Counted from the stretch's first letter, positions 6,335 to 16,373 are shown. The stretch: DNA of 64,000 nucleotides from Aestuariivirga litoralis (GCF_003234965.1 NZ_QKVK01000001.1:124001-188000); one strand, 5' to 3'. Numbers and translations: made by a program. The notes: generated by a model not told the origin, from the letters alone.

Positions 6335-8539
6335 TCATGCTTCACGATTGGCAGGGACGGCGCACGGTCGACCCCGCATCCGGAGCGACCACGCAAGGCC
6401 GCCAAGAGCAAGGATGCCACCTGCTGCAGCCATCCAGAACCCCATGGTCAGCCCGGCAGGCCAGTATTCAATGACGACTTGCCCACGAGTCTGGCCGGGC
6501 AGCCTGACCTGAACAAGCAGTCCGCGCACCGCCTCGACCGGCAACTCAACGCCATTCAGCCGCGCGTGCCAATCCGGATACCAGGCCCGTGCCAGGACCA
6601 GCGTCGCCTCGGTCGCAGCGTCATTCGCGACATAGACGATGATGCGCCGTGGTGACTGCGAGAGAACCTCCGTCTGCACGCCTGGCGATTGCCAGGAAAC
6701 TGGATCGGCGGGGCCAGCAGCGTCAATCTGGCGGCTGAACACCGTTGCTCCCGATGGCTTGATGCTGGACCGCCATCCGCCCGCCGCGACGCGGCTGAAC
6801 TGCTCGGCCATCTGTGGAGACTGGATATCGAGGACCTCCGTACGCGTGAGATCGAGAAGGCTGCTGCCCAGGCCTTCGACGGGCAACGTCAGGCGGTCGA
6901 TGATATCGTCGCAAGTCAGACCGCCCAGATAGTCGAAGCAGAACTGCTCGCGGAAGGGCTTGGGCAAGAAGGCGCTGTAGCCATTGATGCTGATGACGCT
7001 GTCGAACAGGGATGAGTTGCCGGGTCTGAAATCGCGCCAATCGGCTTCGGCGCCTGCAAGCCCCGCCCTGGAGAAGAGCGCGATGCGCCGGCTCGGCACA
7101 GCGCTTGCGGCCTCTTCCCGGTTGGAAAAGGGTGACAGGAACTTGGTCGGATAGGATGGAAAGCCAGCGCTGACAAAACTGTAACTCGCCGCCCAGACGA
7201 CCAGGACATTGCTCAGCAGTGCGAGTCCGGCCCAGGTGCCCCGCCTTCCCCGCGCCAGGAATGTGGTTGCGATGATGAGGAGCAACACAAGTACCGTCGA
7301 TCCAGCATAGACCACGGTCATCCCGGGCAAGGTCAGAAGCGAAACCGCAAGCGGCACCAGCAAGGCAAGTGCCGTGGGAAGCGTCCGGAAGCCGATGGTC
7401 TCCCCGCGCCTGCTGAGAACAAGCGCAGTCAGCACGATCAAGGCGATCTGATAGTAGGGAAGCAGCCGGAACATCCAGCGAAAATGCCCAAGCTGGGGGA
7501 GCATTGACAGACCGGCCAGACAGATGACCACGGCAAGCAGGGCCGCTTCTTCCGGTGTCTTCAGAATTCGTTCCAGGCTGGCATTCGCGAGCACAACGGG
7601 AATGAACCAGGCGACATAGGTCATCGGGAGTGCGACGACCTCTCTGCCGTAGAATGTGTCCCACACCGTGCTGTCGAACGGCAAGCCAACGGCCAGCAGC
7701 GCCGCGAGGCTTGACTGCCAGATCGGGGCTGCGTCGACCAGGCGCTCACTGTAGAGCAGATAGGGGACCATCGGAAGCACGGCGGGGGCAGCCAGCAACC
7801 CACCCGCGAGGAGCGCGAGATAGATCGGTACGCAGCGCCTGATATTGCCCTTCAATTGCCAAGATACCGTCATCAGCCACACCACCGCCACCACGGTGGT
7901 GAAGGCCAGCACGGCAAAGGGCCAGCCCGATACCAGCACCAAGGCCACGCTGAACGCCGCAGGGAGAAACCACTGCCAACCGCCATGAAGGCGCAGCAGC
8001 GAACCGACCGCCCAGGGCATCCACGCCAGGCTGACGAGTGCAGGTATCCAGTTGCCGGCACCCCAGTATAGCAGCCATCCACTCGTCGACGCGGTCACGG
8101 CGGCCATCATCGAAAGCGAAGGCCTGCATTGCAGAGCGCGGCACAGGAAGTAGATTCCGGCGGCGAAGACTGCGATATGAAACAGGGAGTAAACTGCTGC
8201 TGCCGCGGGGGCCGGACCGATGTTCGCAATCAGCAGATAAAGAGCGAGGGACACCGGATTGAATACCGCAAGCTGGTATTCCGCAAGAATTGCGCCCCCG
8301 CTCCAGATGCGGTCCGTGATGAACGGAAACTCCCCAGTTTCCAGAAGGCGAGCCACCTCATGGAACAAGGGCATGAAGTAGGTCTGGTAGTCATCGGTGT
8401 AGAAGAAGCGCGGCTCCCACAGCAGCGGTGCGCCGGCGGCGGCGACAGCAAGAACCGCACTGACGAAGGTAAGGGCGACATCCTGGACCCTTGTGTCGCC
8501 AGACAGCGCAGAACTGTCGCCTGCCCGAGACTTAACCAT
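6335..8539 (-). CDS. Large polytopic membrane protein, YfhO-like (GT-C fold)
   Basis: About 734 residues from the ATG at 8539; an earlier TTG at 8599 would add 20. Some twelve hydrophobic segments fill residues 20-480, followed by a soluble, probably periplasmic region, with a last transmembrane helix near the C-terminus (LTMGFWMAAAGGILALGG). The first loop carries FYTDDYQTYFMPLF, with the acidic pair typical of GT-C transferases, and the late ARAWYPDWHARLNG matches the YfhO/DUF6541-type signature. YfhO proteins are linked to glycosylation of teichoic acids or lipids, using polyprenyl-phosphate sugars. The DPM-like GT2 immediately downstream could supply that donor. Base composition here is visibly less GC-rich than in neighbouring operons. 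Family assignment is moderate, role inferred. Confidence 0.7.
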   Translation of the reverse strand: MVKSRAGDSSALSGDTRVQDVALTFVSAVLAVAAAGAPLLWEPRFFYTDDYQTYFMPLFHEVARLLETGEFPFITDRIWSGGAILAEYQLAVFNPVSLALYLLIANIGPAPAAAAVYSLFHIAVFAAGIYFLCRALQCRPSLSMMAAVTASTSGWLLYWGAGNWIPALVSLAWMPWAVGSLLRLHGGWQWFLPAAFSVALVLVSGWPFAVLAFTTVVAVVWLMTVSWQLKGNIRRCVPIYLALLAGGLLAAPAVLPMVPYLLYSERLVDAAPIWQSSLAALLAVGLPFDSTVWDTFYGREVVALPMTYVAWFIPVVLANASLERILKTPEEAALLAVVICLAGLSMLPQLGHFRWMFRLLPYYQIALIVLTALVLSRRGETIGFRTLPTALALLVPLAVSLLTLPGMTVVYAGSTVLVLLLIIATTFLARGRRGTWAGLALLSNVLVVWAASYSFVSAGFPSYPTKFLSPFSNREEAASAVPSRRIALFSRAGLAGAEADWRDFRPGNSSLFDSVISINGYSAFLPKPFREQFCFDYLGGLTCDDIIDRLTLPVEGLGSSLLDLTRTEVLDIQSPQMAEQFSRVAAGGWRSSIKPSGATVFSRQIDAAGPADPVSWQSPGVQTEVLSQSPRRIIVYVANDAATEATLVLARAWYPDWHARLNGVELPVEAVRGLLVQVRLPGQTRGQVVIEYWPAGLTMGFWMAAAGGILALGGLAWSLRMRGRPCAVPANREA

Positions 8540-8617
8540 TCCGCATGCCGAGTTTGCCCCTGTCAGGTCCAGCCTAGAGCAACAGAACGGGAGAAACAAC
8601 CCGCTGCGGTTTAGATT

Positions 8618-8650
8618 GGTAGCGGCCTCGCGGAACCGGAGGCCGCTACC
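8618..8650. terminator. Hairpin after the EF-G-like gene
   Basis: A perfect 12-base inverted repeat (GGTAGCGGCCTC and GAGGCCGCTACC) with a nine-base loop lies 11 bases past the EF-G-like stop codon on the minus strand. There is no strong T-tract, so it may act as a weak or Rho-assisted terminator or an mRNA-end stabiliser. Confidence 0.6.
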
Positions 8651-8660
8651 CTCCGTCCCC

Positions 8661-10712
8661 TTAAGCCGCTTCCGCCTTCCTTCCTGCCACCACCTGCTCC
8701 GCCGCGCGGCCCGTCAGTTCGGCCATGTGGTCGAGCGTGAAGGTGAATGTGCCCACGCCCGAGGTGGCCGAGCGCAGTTCGATGATCAGCGAGGCCATTT
8801 CAGACTCGGGCATGTGGGCCTTCACCGTGTCCCAGCCGGGCCAGCCGTCGCGGCCGTCATAGCCCAGCAATTGCCCGCGGTGGCCGGTGACGATCTGGTT
8901 CACGCGCGAGGTGGCATCACTTGGGACATGGATCTCCACCTGCACGATGGGCTCGAGCAGCACGGGAGAGCATTGCGGCATGCCTTCCGTCATGGCGATG
9001 CGCGCCGCCGTCTTGAACGCCATTTCGGAGGAGTCGACGTCATGATAGGAGCCATCCGACAGGTTGACGCCGAAGTCGACGACGGGGAAGCCCAGGGGCC
9101 CATGCCCCATCCACTCGCGCACCCCCTGCTCCACCGCCGGGATATACTGCTTCGGCACCACGCCCCCGGTGATCGTGTCGGTGAACTGGAAGCCGGAGCC
9201 GCGCGGCAGCGGTGCGATCTCCACCACCACGTCGCCATATTGCCCGTGCCCGCCCGACTGCTTCTTGTGGCGGCCGCGGATCTGCACGGGCTTGCGGATC
9301 GTCTCCTTGTAGGCGATGCGGCGCGGCTTGGCATTGGCGTGGACGCCGAACTTGACCTGCAGCTTTTCCAGCGCCACGCGCAGGTGCATCTCGCCCTGGC
9401 CCCACAGCACCATCTCATGCGTGTCATGGTTATGTTCGAGCGACAGCGAGGGGTCCTCTTCGCAGAGCTTGGCGATGGCGCTCGTCAGCTTCACCTCGTC
9501 CTTGCGGTCGGCAACCGAGATGGCGAAGCCATAGACGCCGGGAGCAGTCTCGACCGTCACCAGCTGCGGCGTGTTGCCCCTGGTGGTCGAGAGCGTCTCG
9601 CCGGTATGGGCAGCCTCGAGGCGGCCCAGCGCCACGGTGTCACCCGCCACGGCCTTCTGCACCTTGCTGGGCGCGGAGCCCATCAGCGTGAAGACGCCGG
9701 CGACACGGCTGTCCTGGCCATCCGCGCCATGCAGCACGGCGCCATCGGCGACCTCGCCTGACAGCACGCGTGACAATGACAGCTTGCCGCCATGCGCGGT
9801 GTGGAAGGTCTTCAGCACCTGCACGGTGGTGCCATTGGCCTTGAGGCCCAGCCGCTTCGCAGTCTCGGCAATGCCGGGCGCCTCGTGGCGCAGCGCCTTC
9901 AGCAGGCGCTCGATGCCGGTGCCATGTTCGGCGGAGCCGAACAGCACGGGCGTGATGAAGCCGTCTGCGAGCTCACTGGCGAGATCGCCGAAGATGCGGT
10001 CGCGCGGCGGCTCCATGTCCGAGAGCAATTGCTCCATCAGCTCGTCGTCATGGTCAGCCAGCCGCTCCAGCATGGCGAAGCGCTGCGACTTCTCGAGCTC
10101 CGCCATGTCGGCGGGCATGTCGATCAGCTTGCTCTCGAGATGCTCCTGGTAGACGAAGGCACGTTCAAGGGCGAGGTCGACGAAGCCTGTGACGATCGAG
10201 CCCTTCATGATCGGGAGCTGGCGCAGGATGAGCGGCTTCGATGAGGCGGGCTGCAGCCATTCGAGCACGTTGCGCGGCGAGGAATCTGACTTGTCCACCT
10301 TGTTGATGAACAGGATGCGGGGCAGGTTGATCTCATCGAGCTGCTTGAGGATCAGCTGCAGGGCGGGCGCCTTCTTGTCATCCGCCTCGCAGACGACGAT
10401 GGCGACATCGGCACCCGCCAGTGCGGCGCGCTGGTCCTGCGCGAATTCGACGGAGCCGGGACAATCGAGGAAGGTGTAGCTGTCACCCAGATAGCTCGTG
10501 GTGGCGGCGTTGAGTTCGATCGACATGCCGTGGGCGCGCGCTTCCGGAGCGGCGTCGCCGACGGAGGACTTGTCGGACACCCTGCCCTGGCGCGCGATGG
10601 CGCCGGTGCGGAACAGGATGGCTTCGAGGAGAGTGGTCTTGCCGCTGAGGTAGGGGCCCACCAGTGCCACGCACCGCGAGCCCGAGGGCCTTCTGCCGTT
10701 CTGGGTATCCAT
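8661..10712 (-). CDS. Elongation factor G-like translational GTPase (second EF-G type)
   Basis: The ATG at 10712 (AAAGGAG nine bases upstream) gives 683 residues, EF-G length. GTPase boxes are present: G1 GPYLSGKT (19-26), G3 DCPG (83-86), G4 NKVD (137-140) and a G5-like GSAEHGTGI. Domain II and the C-terminal domains IV-V follow, with GHGQYGDV and GYDGRDG. G1 differs from the AHIDAGKT of housekeeping EF-G and switch I reads GMSIEL rather than RGITI, which matches the EF-G-like (FusA2-type) paralogues common in alphaproteobacteria. The gene stands alone rather than in the str operon with rpsL, rpsG and tuf, another sign that it is not the primary EF-G. Its role in translation, recycling or stress is undetermined. 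Confidence 0.85.
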   Translation of the reverse strand: MDTQNGRRPSGSRCVALVGPYLSGKTTLLEAILFRTGAIARQGRVSDKSSVGDAAPEARAHGMSIELNAATTSYLGDSYTFLDCPGSVEFAQDQRAALAGADVAIVVCEADDKKAPALQLILKQLDEINLPRILFINKVDKSDSSPRNVLEWLQPASSKPLILRQLPIMKGSIVTGFVDLALERAFVYQEHLESKLIDMPADMAELEKSQRFAMLERLADHDDELMEQLLSDMEPPRDRIFGDLASELADGFITPVLFGSAEHGTGIERLLKALRHEAPGIAETAKRLGLKANGTTVQVLKTFHTAHGGKLSLSRVLSGEVADGAVLHGADGQDSRVAGVFTLMGSAPSKVQKAVAGDTVALGRLEAAHTGETLSTTRGNTPQLVTVETAPGVYGFAISVADRKDEVKLTSAIAKLCEEDPSLSLEHNHDTHEMVLWGQGEMHLRVALEKLQVKFGVHANAKPRRIAYKETIRKPVQIRGRHKKQSGGHGQYGDVVVEIAPLPRGSGFQFTDTITGGVVPKQYIPAVEQGVREWMGHGPLGFPVVDFGVNLSDGSYHDVDSSEMAFKTAARIAMTEGMPQCSPVLLEPIVQVEIHVPSDATSRVNQIVTGHRGQLLGYDGRDGWPGWDTVKAHMPESEMASLIIELRSATSGVGTFTFTLDHMAELTGRAAEQVVAGRKAEAA

Positions 10713-10850
10713 GGACAATGCTCCTTTGACTGCTGAACTCAGTGCAGCGAAGGACCGCCCTCTTCTAGCCTGTGTCACCACGCCGGGGCGGTTCCACGCC
10801 CTGAAGACTGACTCCGTTCCGGACGCCCGGCAAGGAAATTCCGAAACGCA

Positions 10851-10880
10851 GAAGGGCCCGGCGTCGCCGCCGGGCCCTTC
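10851..10880. terminator. Hairpin after first DUF992 gene
   Basis: A 13-base perfect stem (GAAGGGCCCGGCG and CGCCGGGCCCTTC) with a four-base loop lies 19 bases past the DUF992 stop on the minus strand. The following TGCGTTTC is only weakly T-rich. Confidence 0.7.
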
Positions 10881-10898
10881 GCGCAGAAATCCGGATGG

Positions 10899-11369
10899 TT
10901 ACTTCTTGACGGCCTTGAGGCGCAGCGCGGCGATGCCGGCAGCCACGTTCAGGCCGGTCTGGGCCTGCACGCTGAGCGGCTGCAGCGCGATCGACTTGTT
11001 GCCGCCGCCGACCAGCACGTTGGCGCCGAGGCCAACTGCCACCGAGGCTTCAGCCGAAGCGCCGGCATAGCGGCCCTGCAGCGCGCCCTTGGCGATCTGG
11101 CCCGGGGCGAAGACGACCCAGGACATCACGCCCTTGCCGGTGAAGCCGATGTCGACACCGAGCTTCTCGATGGTGCCCTTGTAGTATTCCTTGCCGCCCA
11201 CAGCGCGGTCGAAGGTGCACTTCACCGTCTTGGACGAGGCGAGGATCATGCCCACGCCGGCCGACACGTCGCAGTTCAGCACGCCGATCTTGACGCCGGT
11301 GGTCTTGGCGAAGGCGGGCGAGGCCGCGAGGCCGAGGGTGAGAAGAGCCGCAATGGCCAGTTTCTTCAT
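10899..11369 (-). CDS. DUF992 family secreted protein, copy 1
   Basis: A 156-residue protein with a Sec signal peptide (MKKLAIAALLTLGLAASPAFA) and a mature part of the DUF992 family: GVLNCDVSAGVG, then EYYKGTIEKLGVDIGF, WVVFAP, and Gly/Ala-rich GASAEASVAVGLGANVLVGG. DUF992 proteins are small exported proteins of unknown function found mainly in alphaproteobacteria. The two cysteines, about 20 residues apart, could form a disulfide. A paralogue sits immediately upstream on the same strand, so a gene duplication produced the pair; each has its own hairpin after it, suggesting separate or partly separate transcripts. Localisation to the periplasm or envelope is inferred from the signal peptide. 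Confidence 0.88.
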   Translation of the reverse strand: MKKLAIAALLTLGLAASPAFAKTTGVKIGVLNCDVSAGVGMILASSKTVKCTFDRAVGGKEYYKGTIEKLGVDIGFTGKGVMSWVVFAPGQIAKGALQGRYAGASAEASVAVGLGANVLVGGGNKSIALQPLSVQAQTGLNVAAGIAALRLKAVKK

Positions 11370-11448
11370 ATTCTTAAGTCTCCTATTGGACGGTGCAGGC
11401 TAGAGGCCGATATTGTGTCAGGAATTGGACCGGCCCGGTAGGGTCAGC

Positions 11449-11487
11449 GGAAATGGCAGTTAATCCACACGGTTAACCGCCATTTCC
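11449..11487. terminator. Hairpin after second DUF992 gene
   Basis: Arms GGAAATGGC-A-GTTAA and TTAAC-C-GCCATTTCC form an imperfect 15-base stem seven bases past the stop of DUF992 copy 2 (minus strand). No T-tract follows; it is either a weak terminator or an mRNA-end hairpin. Confidence 0.5.
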
Positions 11488-11493
11488 GGCAGA

Positions 11494-11952
11494 TCAGGGA
11501 ACGTATTCCAGCTTGAACGAGGCGAGGCCCGCGGCGACGTTCACGCCGGCCTGGCCCTCGACGCTGACCGGCTGCAGCGCGATCGACTGCTGCGAGCCGC
11601 CGACCAGCACATTGGCGCCGAGGCCGACCGCGAAGGAAGCATCCGCCGTGGCGCCGGCATAGGTGCCCGCCAGCGCGCCCTTGCCCACCTGGCCCGGCGC
11701 AAAGACCGCCCAGGACATGATGGCGCCGGCCGTGACGCCGATGTCGAGGCCGACCTGGGTGATGCGGCCCTTGTAATACTCGGTGCCGTTGGGGCCCTGG
11801 AAGGTGCAGCTTGCGGATTCCGTGCCGCCGAGGATCAGCCCGATCGAGCCCGACACGTCGCACACCAGCATGCCGAGCTTCACGCCGCCGTCGGCATGCG
11901 CCGGCAGGGTGAGGAGGCCAAGGGCCAGGAGCGAGGCAGCAATCTTCTTCAT
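11494..11952 (-). CDS. DUF992 family secreted protein, copy 2
   Basis: Starting at the ATG at 11952 (AAAGGA eight bases upstream) gives 152 residues with a clear signal peptide (MKKIAASLLALGLLTLPAHA). The mature part parallels copy 1 throughout: GMLVCDVSGSIG, EYYKGRITQVGLDIGV, SWAVFAPGQVGKGALAG and the SIALQPVSVEGQAG end. The pair is clearly paralogous. Longer in-frame readings that extend upstream run into the DUF1993 gene and are not real. The function is unknown, as for the family. Two neighbouring copies that differ mostly in surface positions suggest subfunctionalised envelope proteins, but that is inference. Confidence 0.88.
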   Translation of the reverse strand: MKKIAASLLALGLLTLPAHADGGVKLGMLVCDVSGSIGLILGGTESASCTFQGPNGTEYYKGRITQVGLDIGVTAGAIMSWAVFAPGQVGKGALAGTYAGATADASFAVGLGANVLVGGSQQSIALQPVSVEGQAGVNVAAGLASFKLEYVP

Positions 11953-11990
11953 GGTTTTCGTCCTTTGTGGGATGTTCGCTTCACGCGTGG

Positions 11991-12494
11991 TTACTGACCG
12001 CCCGCCAGGAAATCCGGCTTGCCTAACTCGATTCCGTTGTGGCGGAGAATGGCATAGGCGGTGGTGACGTGGAAGTAGAAGTTGGGTTTCGCCCAGGTCT
12101 CGAGATAGGCGAAACCCTTGAAATTCAACTCGCGCCCACCCGCCTTGAGCGAGATCTCGCGGGTTTCCGCCCCGTCGAACTGTTCCGCCTTCAAGTCCGA
12201 CAGGAAGGCGATGGTGCGGGCGATTCGGGCCTGCAGTTCCTCGAAGCTCCTTTCCTCGTCCGCCCAGCTCGGCACGGCCATGCCGGTGAGCCTCGCGCCG
12301 GCGCCCTTGGCGGCGTCCGAGGCGATCTGCACCTGGCGGGTCAGCGGGAACATGTCGGGGAAGAGCCGCGCCGAGAGGATCACCGACGGATCGATCTTCT
12401 TCGCCGTGCAATGCACTTCCGCCTTCTTCAGGATCACCGAGAGCGAGCGCAGGAAGTGGACGAAGACGGGAACCGAGGCATCATACATGTTCAT
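11991..12494 (-). CDS. DUF1993 family protein
   Basis: A 167-residue soluble protein starting at an ATG with GAGGAGA eight bases upstream. It opens with MYDASVPVFVHFLRSLS and contains ARLFPDMFPLTRQVQIASD and the late FYFHVTTAYAILRHNG, all characteristic of DUF1993, a small family related to the DinB-like four-helix bundle. No signal peptide is present. The conserved histidines (near residues 6-14 region and HVTTAYAILRH) could bind metal as in DinB-like proteins, but no function is established. It lies 12 bases downstream of the aspartate aminotransferase gene on the same strand and may be cotranscribed with it. Confidence 0.85.
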   Translation of the reverse strand: MNMYDASVPVFVHFLRSLSVILKKAEVHCTAKKIDPSVILSARLFPDMFPLTRQVQIASDAAKGAGARLTGMAVPSWADEERSFEELQARIARTIAFLSDLKAEQFDGAETREISLKAGGRELNFKGFAYLETWAKPNFYFHVTTAYAILRHNGIELGKPDFLAGGQ

Positions 12495-12506
12495 CGCGTT
12501 GTCTCC

Positions 12507-13802
<1,296 letters not shown>

Positions 13803-13815
13803 CTAAAAGGCGGCC

Positions 13816-14997
13816 ATGGACGACCATCCCATCCTCATCGCCGGCGGCGGCATCGGCGGACTGGCGGCAGCCCTGGGGCTGGCCCGCCACGGCCGGGCCG
13901 TGCGCCTGTTCGAACAGGCCCAGGCCTTCGAGGAAATCGGCGCCGGCCTCCAGATGTCGCCCAACGGCGTGCGCGCGCTGAAGGCGCTGGGCGCCTGGGA
14001 TGCGGTGGAGCCCGCCTGCGTCATCCCCTCCGAAATCCACATGCGGGACGGCCTGTCGGGTGCCCTCCTGCAGCGCATCCGGCTGGGCAAGACCTTCGAG
14101 GAGCGTTTCGGAGCACCCTACCGCGTCTGCCACCGGGCCGACCTGCTGGCCGGCCTGCTGGCCGCCGCCAGGCGCAATTTTGCCATCGAGCTCAACCCCG
14201 GCAAGCGCGCCACGGCAGTCGCTGACACCGGCGCTGCCACCGAGCTCCACTTCGCCGATGGCGCCTCTGCCCGGGGTGCGGCCGTGGTGGCGGCAGACGG
14301 CATCCGCTCAGGCCTGCGCGCCGCGGTGGCGGGCGATATCCAGCCGACGCCGCGTGGCGTGATCCTTTATCGCGGCCTCATGCCGCTCAACCGCGTGCCG
14401 CCGGAGATCGAGGCCGACTGCGTCACCCTGTGGGTCTGCCCCGGCGCCCACGTGGTGCATTACCCCGTCTCGAACTGGCGCAACTTCAACGTGGTCGTGG
14501 CGGTCGACGGCACGCTGCCGGACGACGGCTGGAAGACCCAGGCTCCCTCCGGCGAGGTCGCGCGGCGCCTGTCCTCGGTGTGCGAGGAACTGAGCCTGCT
14601 GCTGGCGGCTCCCGCCACCTGGACGCGCTGGCCCGGCGCCGACCTCTCGCCCTTGCCGCACTGGTGCAAGGGTCGCGTGGCGCTGCTGGGCGATGCCGCC
14701 CATGCCACCCTGCCCTTCCTCGCCCAGGGCGCGGTGATGGCGCTGGAGGACGCCGTCGTCATGGCGCGCGAGGCGGCCCGCACGCCGGACGTGGCCCAGG
14801 CCTTCCGCGCCTATGAAGCCCAGCGGCGCGAGCGCACCGCCCGGGTGCAGGAACAGTCGCGCGGCATGAGCCGCATCTACCATGCCTCCGGGGTGCTGGC
14901 GGCGGGGCGCAACCTGGCGCTCCGGCTGGCCGGCCCTTCCTATGCGCTGGGGCGGCTCGAGTGGATCTACCGCTGGGCGCCGGACCGGCCGGCCTGA
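13816..14997 (+). CDS. FAD-dependent aromatic monooxygenase (salicylate hydroxylase-like)
   Basis: This 393-residue single-component flavoprotein hydroxylase has the N-terminal Rossmann fingerprint LIAGGGIGGLAAALGLARHG (residues 7-26), the mid DG-type motif VVAADGIRSGLR, and the FAD-ribityl GDAAHATLPFLAQGA around residue 295. This is the salicylate/3-hydroxybenzoate/6-hydroxynicotinate hydroxylase group, using NAD(P)H and oxygen to hydroxylate an aromatic ring. There are no ring-cleavage or catabolic genes beside it, so the substrate is open; a cofactor- or quinone-biosynthetic role is also possible. ATG start chosen as the only one preceding the FAD fingerprint; the upstream AAAAGGCGG is a fair ribosome-binding site. 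Confidence 0.88.
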   Translation: MDDHPILIAGGGIGGLAAALGLARHGRAVRLFEQAQAFEEIGAGLQMSPNGVRALKALGAWDAVEPACVIPSEIHMRDGLSGALLQRIRLGKTFEERFGAPYRVCHRADLLAGLLAAARRNFAIELNPGKRATAVADTGAATELHFADGASARGAAVVAADGIRSGLRAAVAGDIQPTPRGVILYRGLMPLNRVPPEIEADCVTLWVCPGAHVVHYPVSNWRNFNVVVAVDGTLPDDGWKTQAPSGEVARRLSSVCEELSLLLAAPATWTRWPGADLSPLPHWCKGRVALLGDAAHATLPFLAQGAVMALEDAVVMAREAARTPDVAQAFRAYEAQRRERTARVQEQSRGMSRIYHASGVLAAGRNLALRLAGPSYALGRLEWIYRWAPDRPA

Positions 14998-15070
14998 TCA
15001 CCAAATCGTGTGGAATGGCACGGCCTTCGCCTGCGTATCAGGAGCAGGACCCAAAACCCGGGAGGATTCC

Positions 15071-15685
15071 ATGTCACGTCTCGTTCCGCTTGCCCTGACG
15101 GTTCTTCTTGCGATTGCAGCGCCCGCCTATGCCGCAGGCGGCGGCGACGGCGGTGGCGGCGGCAGCGGCGGCAGCAGCAGCGGGGGCAGCAGCAGTGGCG
15201 GCAAGAGCAGCGGCAGCAGCAACGGGGCCAGCGGCAGCGGCGCCAACGCCTCGCCCGCCGCCAAGAATTGCAAGACCGGCCAGGTTTGGAACAAGAAGTC
15301 CAAGAAATGCGTGAAGGCCCAGTCCGGCGTGCTGCCGGACGAGGAGCTCTACCAGCAGGGCCGCGCGCTCGCCAAGGAAGCCCGCTATGACTGGGCCATC
15401 GCGGTGCTCTCGACCATCCAGGACCAGCAGGACCCGCGGGTGCTGAACTACCTTGGTTACTCCAACCGCAAGGCCGGCCGCCTCGACATCGGCATCACAT
15501 ATTACCAGAAGGCGCTCGCCATCGACCCCAACTTCAACCTGGCGCGCGAATATCTGGGCGAAGGCTATCTCGCCGCCGGCCGCGTCGACCTCGCCATGGC
15601 GCAGCTCGAGGCGATTGCGAAGAGCTGCGGCACCACCTGCGAAGAGTACCAGGAGCTGAACGCAGCGATCAACGCCGGCCACTGA
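15071..15685 (+). CDS. Secreted TPR-repeat protein with Gly/Ser-rich linker
   Basis: The ATG at 15071, after a strong GGAGGA, gives 204 residues. A Sec signal peptide (MSRLVPLALTVLLAIAAPAYA) is followed by a low-complexity Gly/Ser region, about residues 22-60, then a short cysteine-containing KNCKTGQVWNKKSKKCVK (like a Kazal- or chitin-binding-type two-Cys loop, often seen in this group) and two or three TPR units (YDWAIAVLSTIQ, GRLDIGITYYQKALAI, LAREYLGEGYLAAGR). Such periplasmic TPR proteins act as scaffolds. No specific function can be assigned. The repetitive codons in the linker (GGC/AGC runs) could be prone to replication slippage. Confidence 0.85.
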   Translation: MSRLVPLALTVLLAIAAPAYAAGGGDGGGGGSGGSSSGGSSSGGKSSGSSNGASGSGANASPAAKNCKTGQVWNKKSKKCVKAQSGVLPDEELYQQGRALAKEARYDWAIAVLSTIQDQQDPRVLNYLGYSNRKAGRLDIGITYYQKALAIDPNFNLAREYLGEGYLAAGRVDLAMAQLEAIAKSCGTTCEEYQELNAAINAGH

Positions 15686-15713
15686 CAGCCGGCGCAGCCG
15701 CCCCCGGGCCTGC

Positions 15714-16283
15714 TCAGGGGCAACTTGCCCATTGGCGATAGGCCCCGGGCGGCAGCGATCCCGCGATCTTGCGGACGCCGCCCGGCGTCCAGTACCGGAT
15801 ATTGACCTTGTAGACGCCATTGGCCTTGGACAGCGCCACGTCGATCGTGGTCATGCCAAGGAAATTGGTGAGCGGCCTGTCCTGGTGCACGAAGCCGTGC
15901 GCCTGCACGGTGGCCTTGCAACCATTGATGCTGACCGTCTGGCCATAGGCCGTGCCGCACTCGAAGGCATAGTCCTCGTTGCCGCTGCCATACGCGAAGG
16001 CGCTTCCCGCCAGCGACTCGGGCGTCGGCCCATGCACCGAGCAGAGGTTCGCCGGGCTGTCGGAGATGAGCAGCGTGAGGTCGCCGCCACCGCCCGGGTC
16101 CTTCTCGCGCGCCTCGATGAACAGGTTGTAGGTCGCCCCCGTCGCGGTATCCCGCACGGCGACCGGCGCATCGAACTTGCCGATGGCAAGTTCGGCACCG
16201 GGCCCGGCCAGCGCGGCGGGCGCCGCAGCAGCAAGGGCACTCAGGCACAGCACAACGGCAAGTCGGTCGCGAAGCAAGCCCAT
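15714..16283 (-). CDS. Secreted protein of unknown function
   Basis: Starting at the ATG at 16283 (AGGGAGG six bases upstream) gives 189 residues with a signal peptide ending near ALA-GPG. I do not recognise the family. The mature part is soluble, with four cysteines (NLCSVHG, FECGTAYG, NGCKATV and the terminal ASCP) that could form two disulfides, and a beta-rich look (TYNLFIEA, DLTLLISD, VYKVNIRYWTPGG). An upstream in-frame TTG-type start would merely add a charged segment without a better ribosome-binding site. It is convergent with the TPR gene; the product is probably periplasmic. Confidence 0.7.
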   Translation of the reverse strand: MGLLRDRLAVVLCLSALAAAAPAALAGPGAELAIGKFDAPVAVRDTATGATYNLFIEAREKDPGGGGDLTLLISDSPANLCSVHGPTPESLAGSAFAYGSGNEDYAFECGTAYGQTVSINGCKATVQAHGFVHQDRPLTNFLGMTTIDVALSKANGVYKVNIRYWTPGGVRKIAGSLPPGAYRQWASCP

Positions 16284-16373
16284 CCCAGCCTCCCTGAAAG
16301 CAGCCTCCTGCTTATCACATGCAAGTTTCGCCATGAATGCGCATAAGGAGCGTGAACTTCACGTTCCGCGCGA

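Noticed and set aside
11494-12411. Single 305-codon frame fusing a basic region to DUF992 copy 2
   Set aside because: Its first half is antisense/out of frame within the DUF1993 gene; the signal peptide start at 11952 with a proper ribosome-binding site is the real one.
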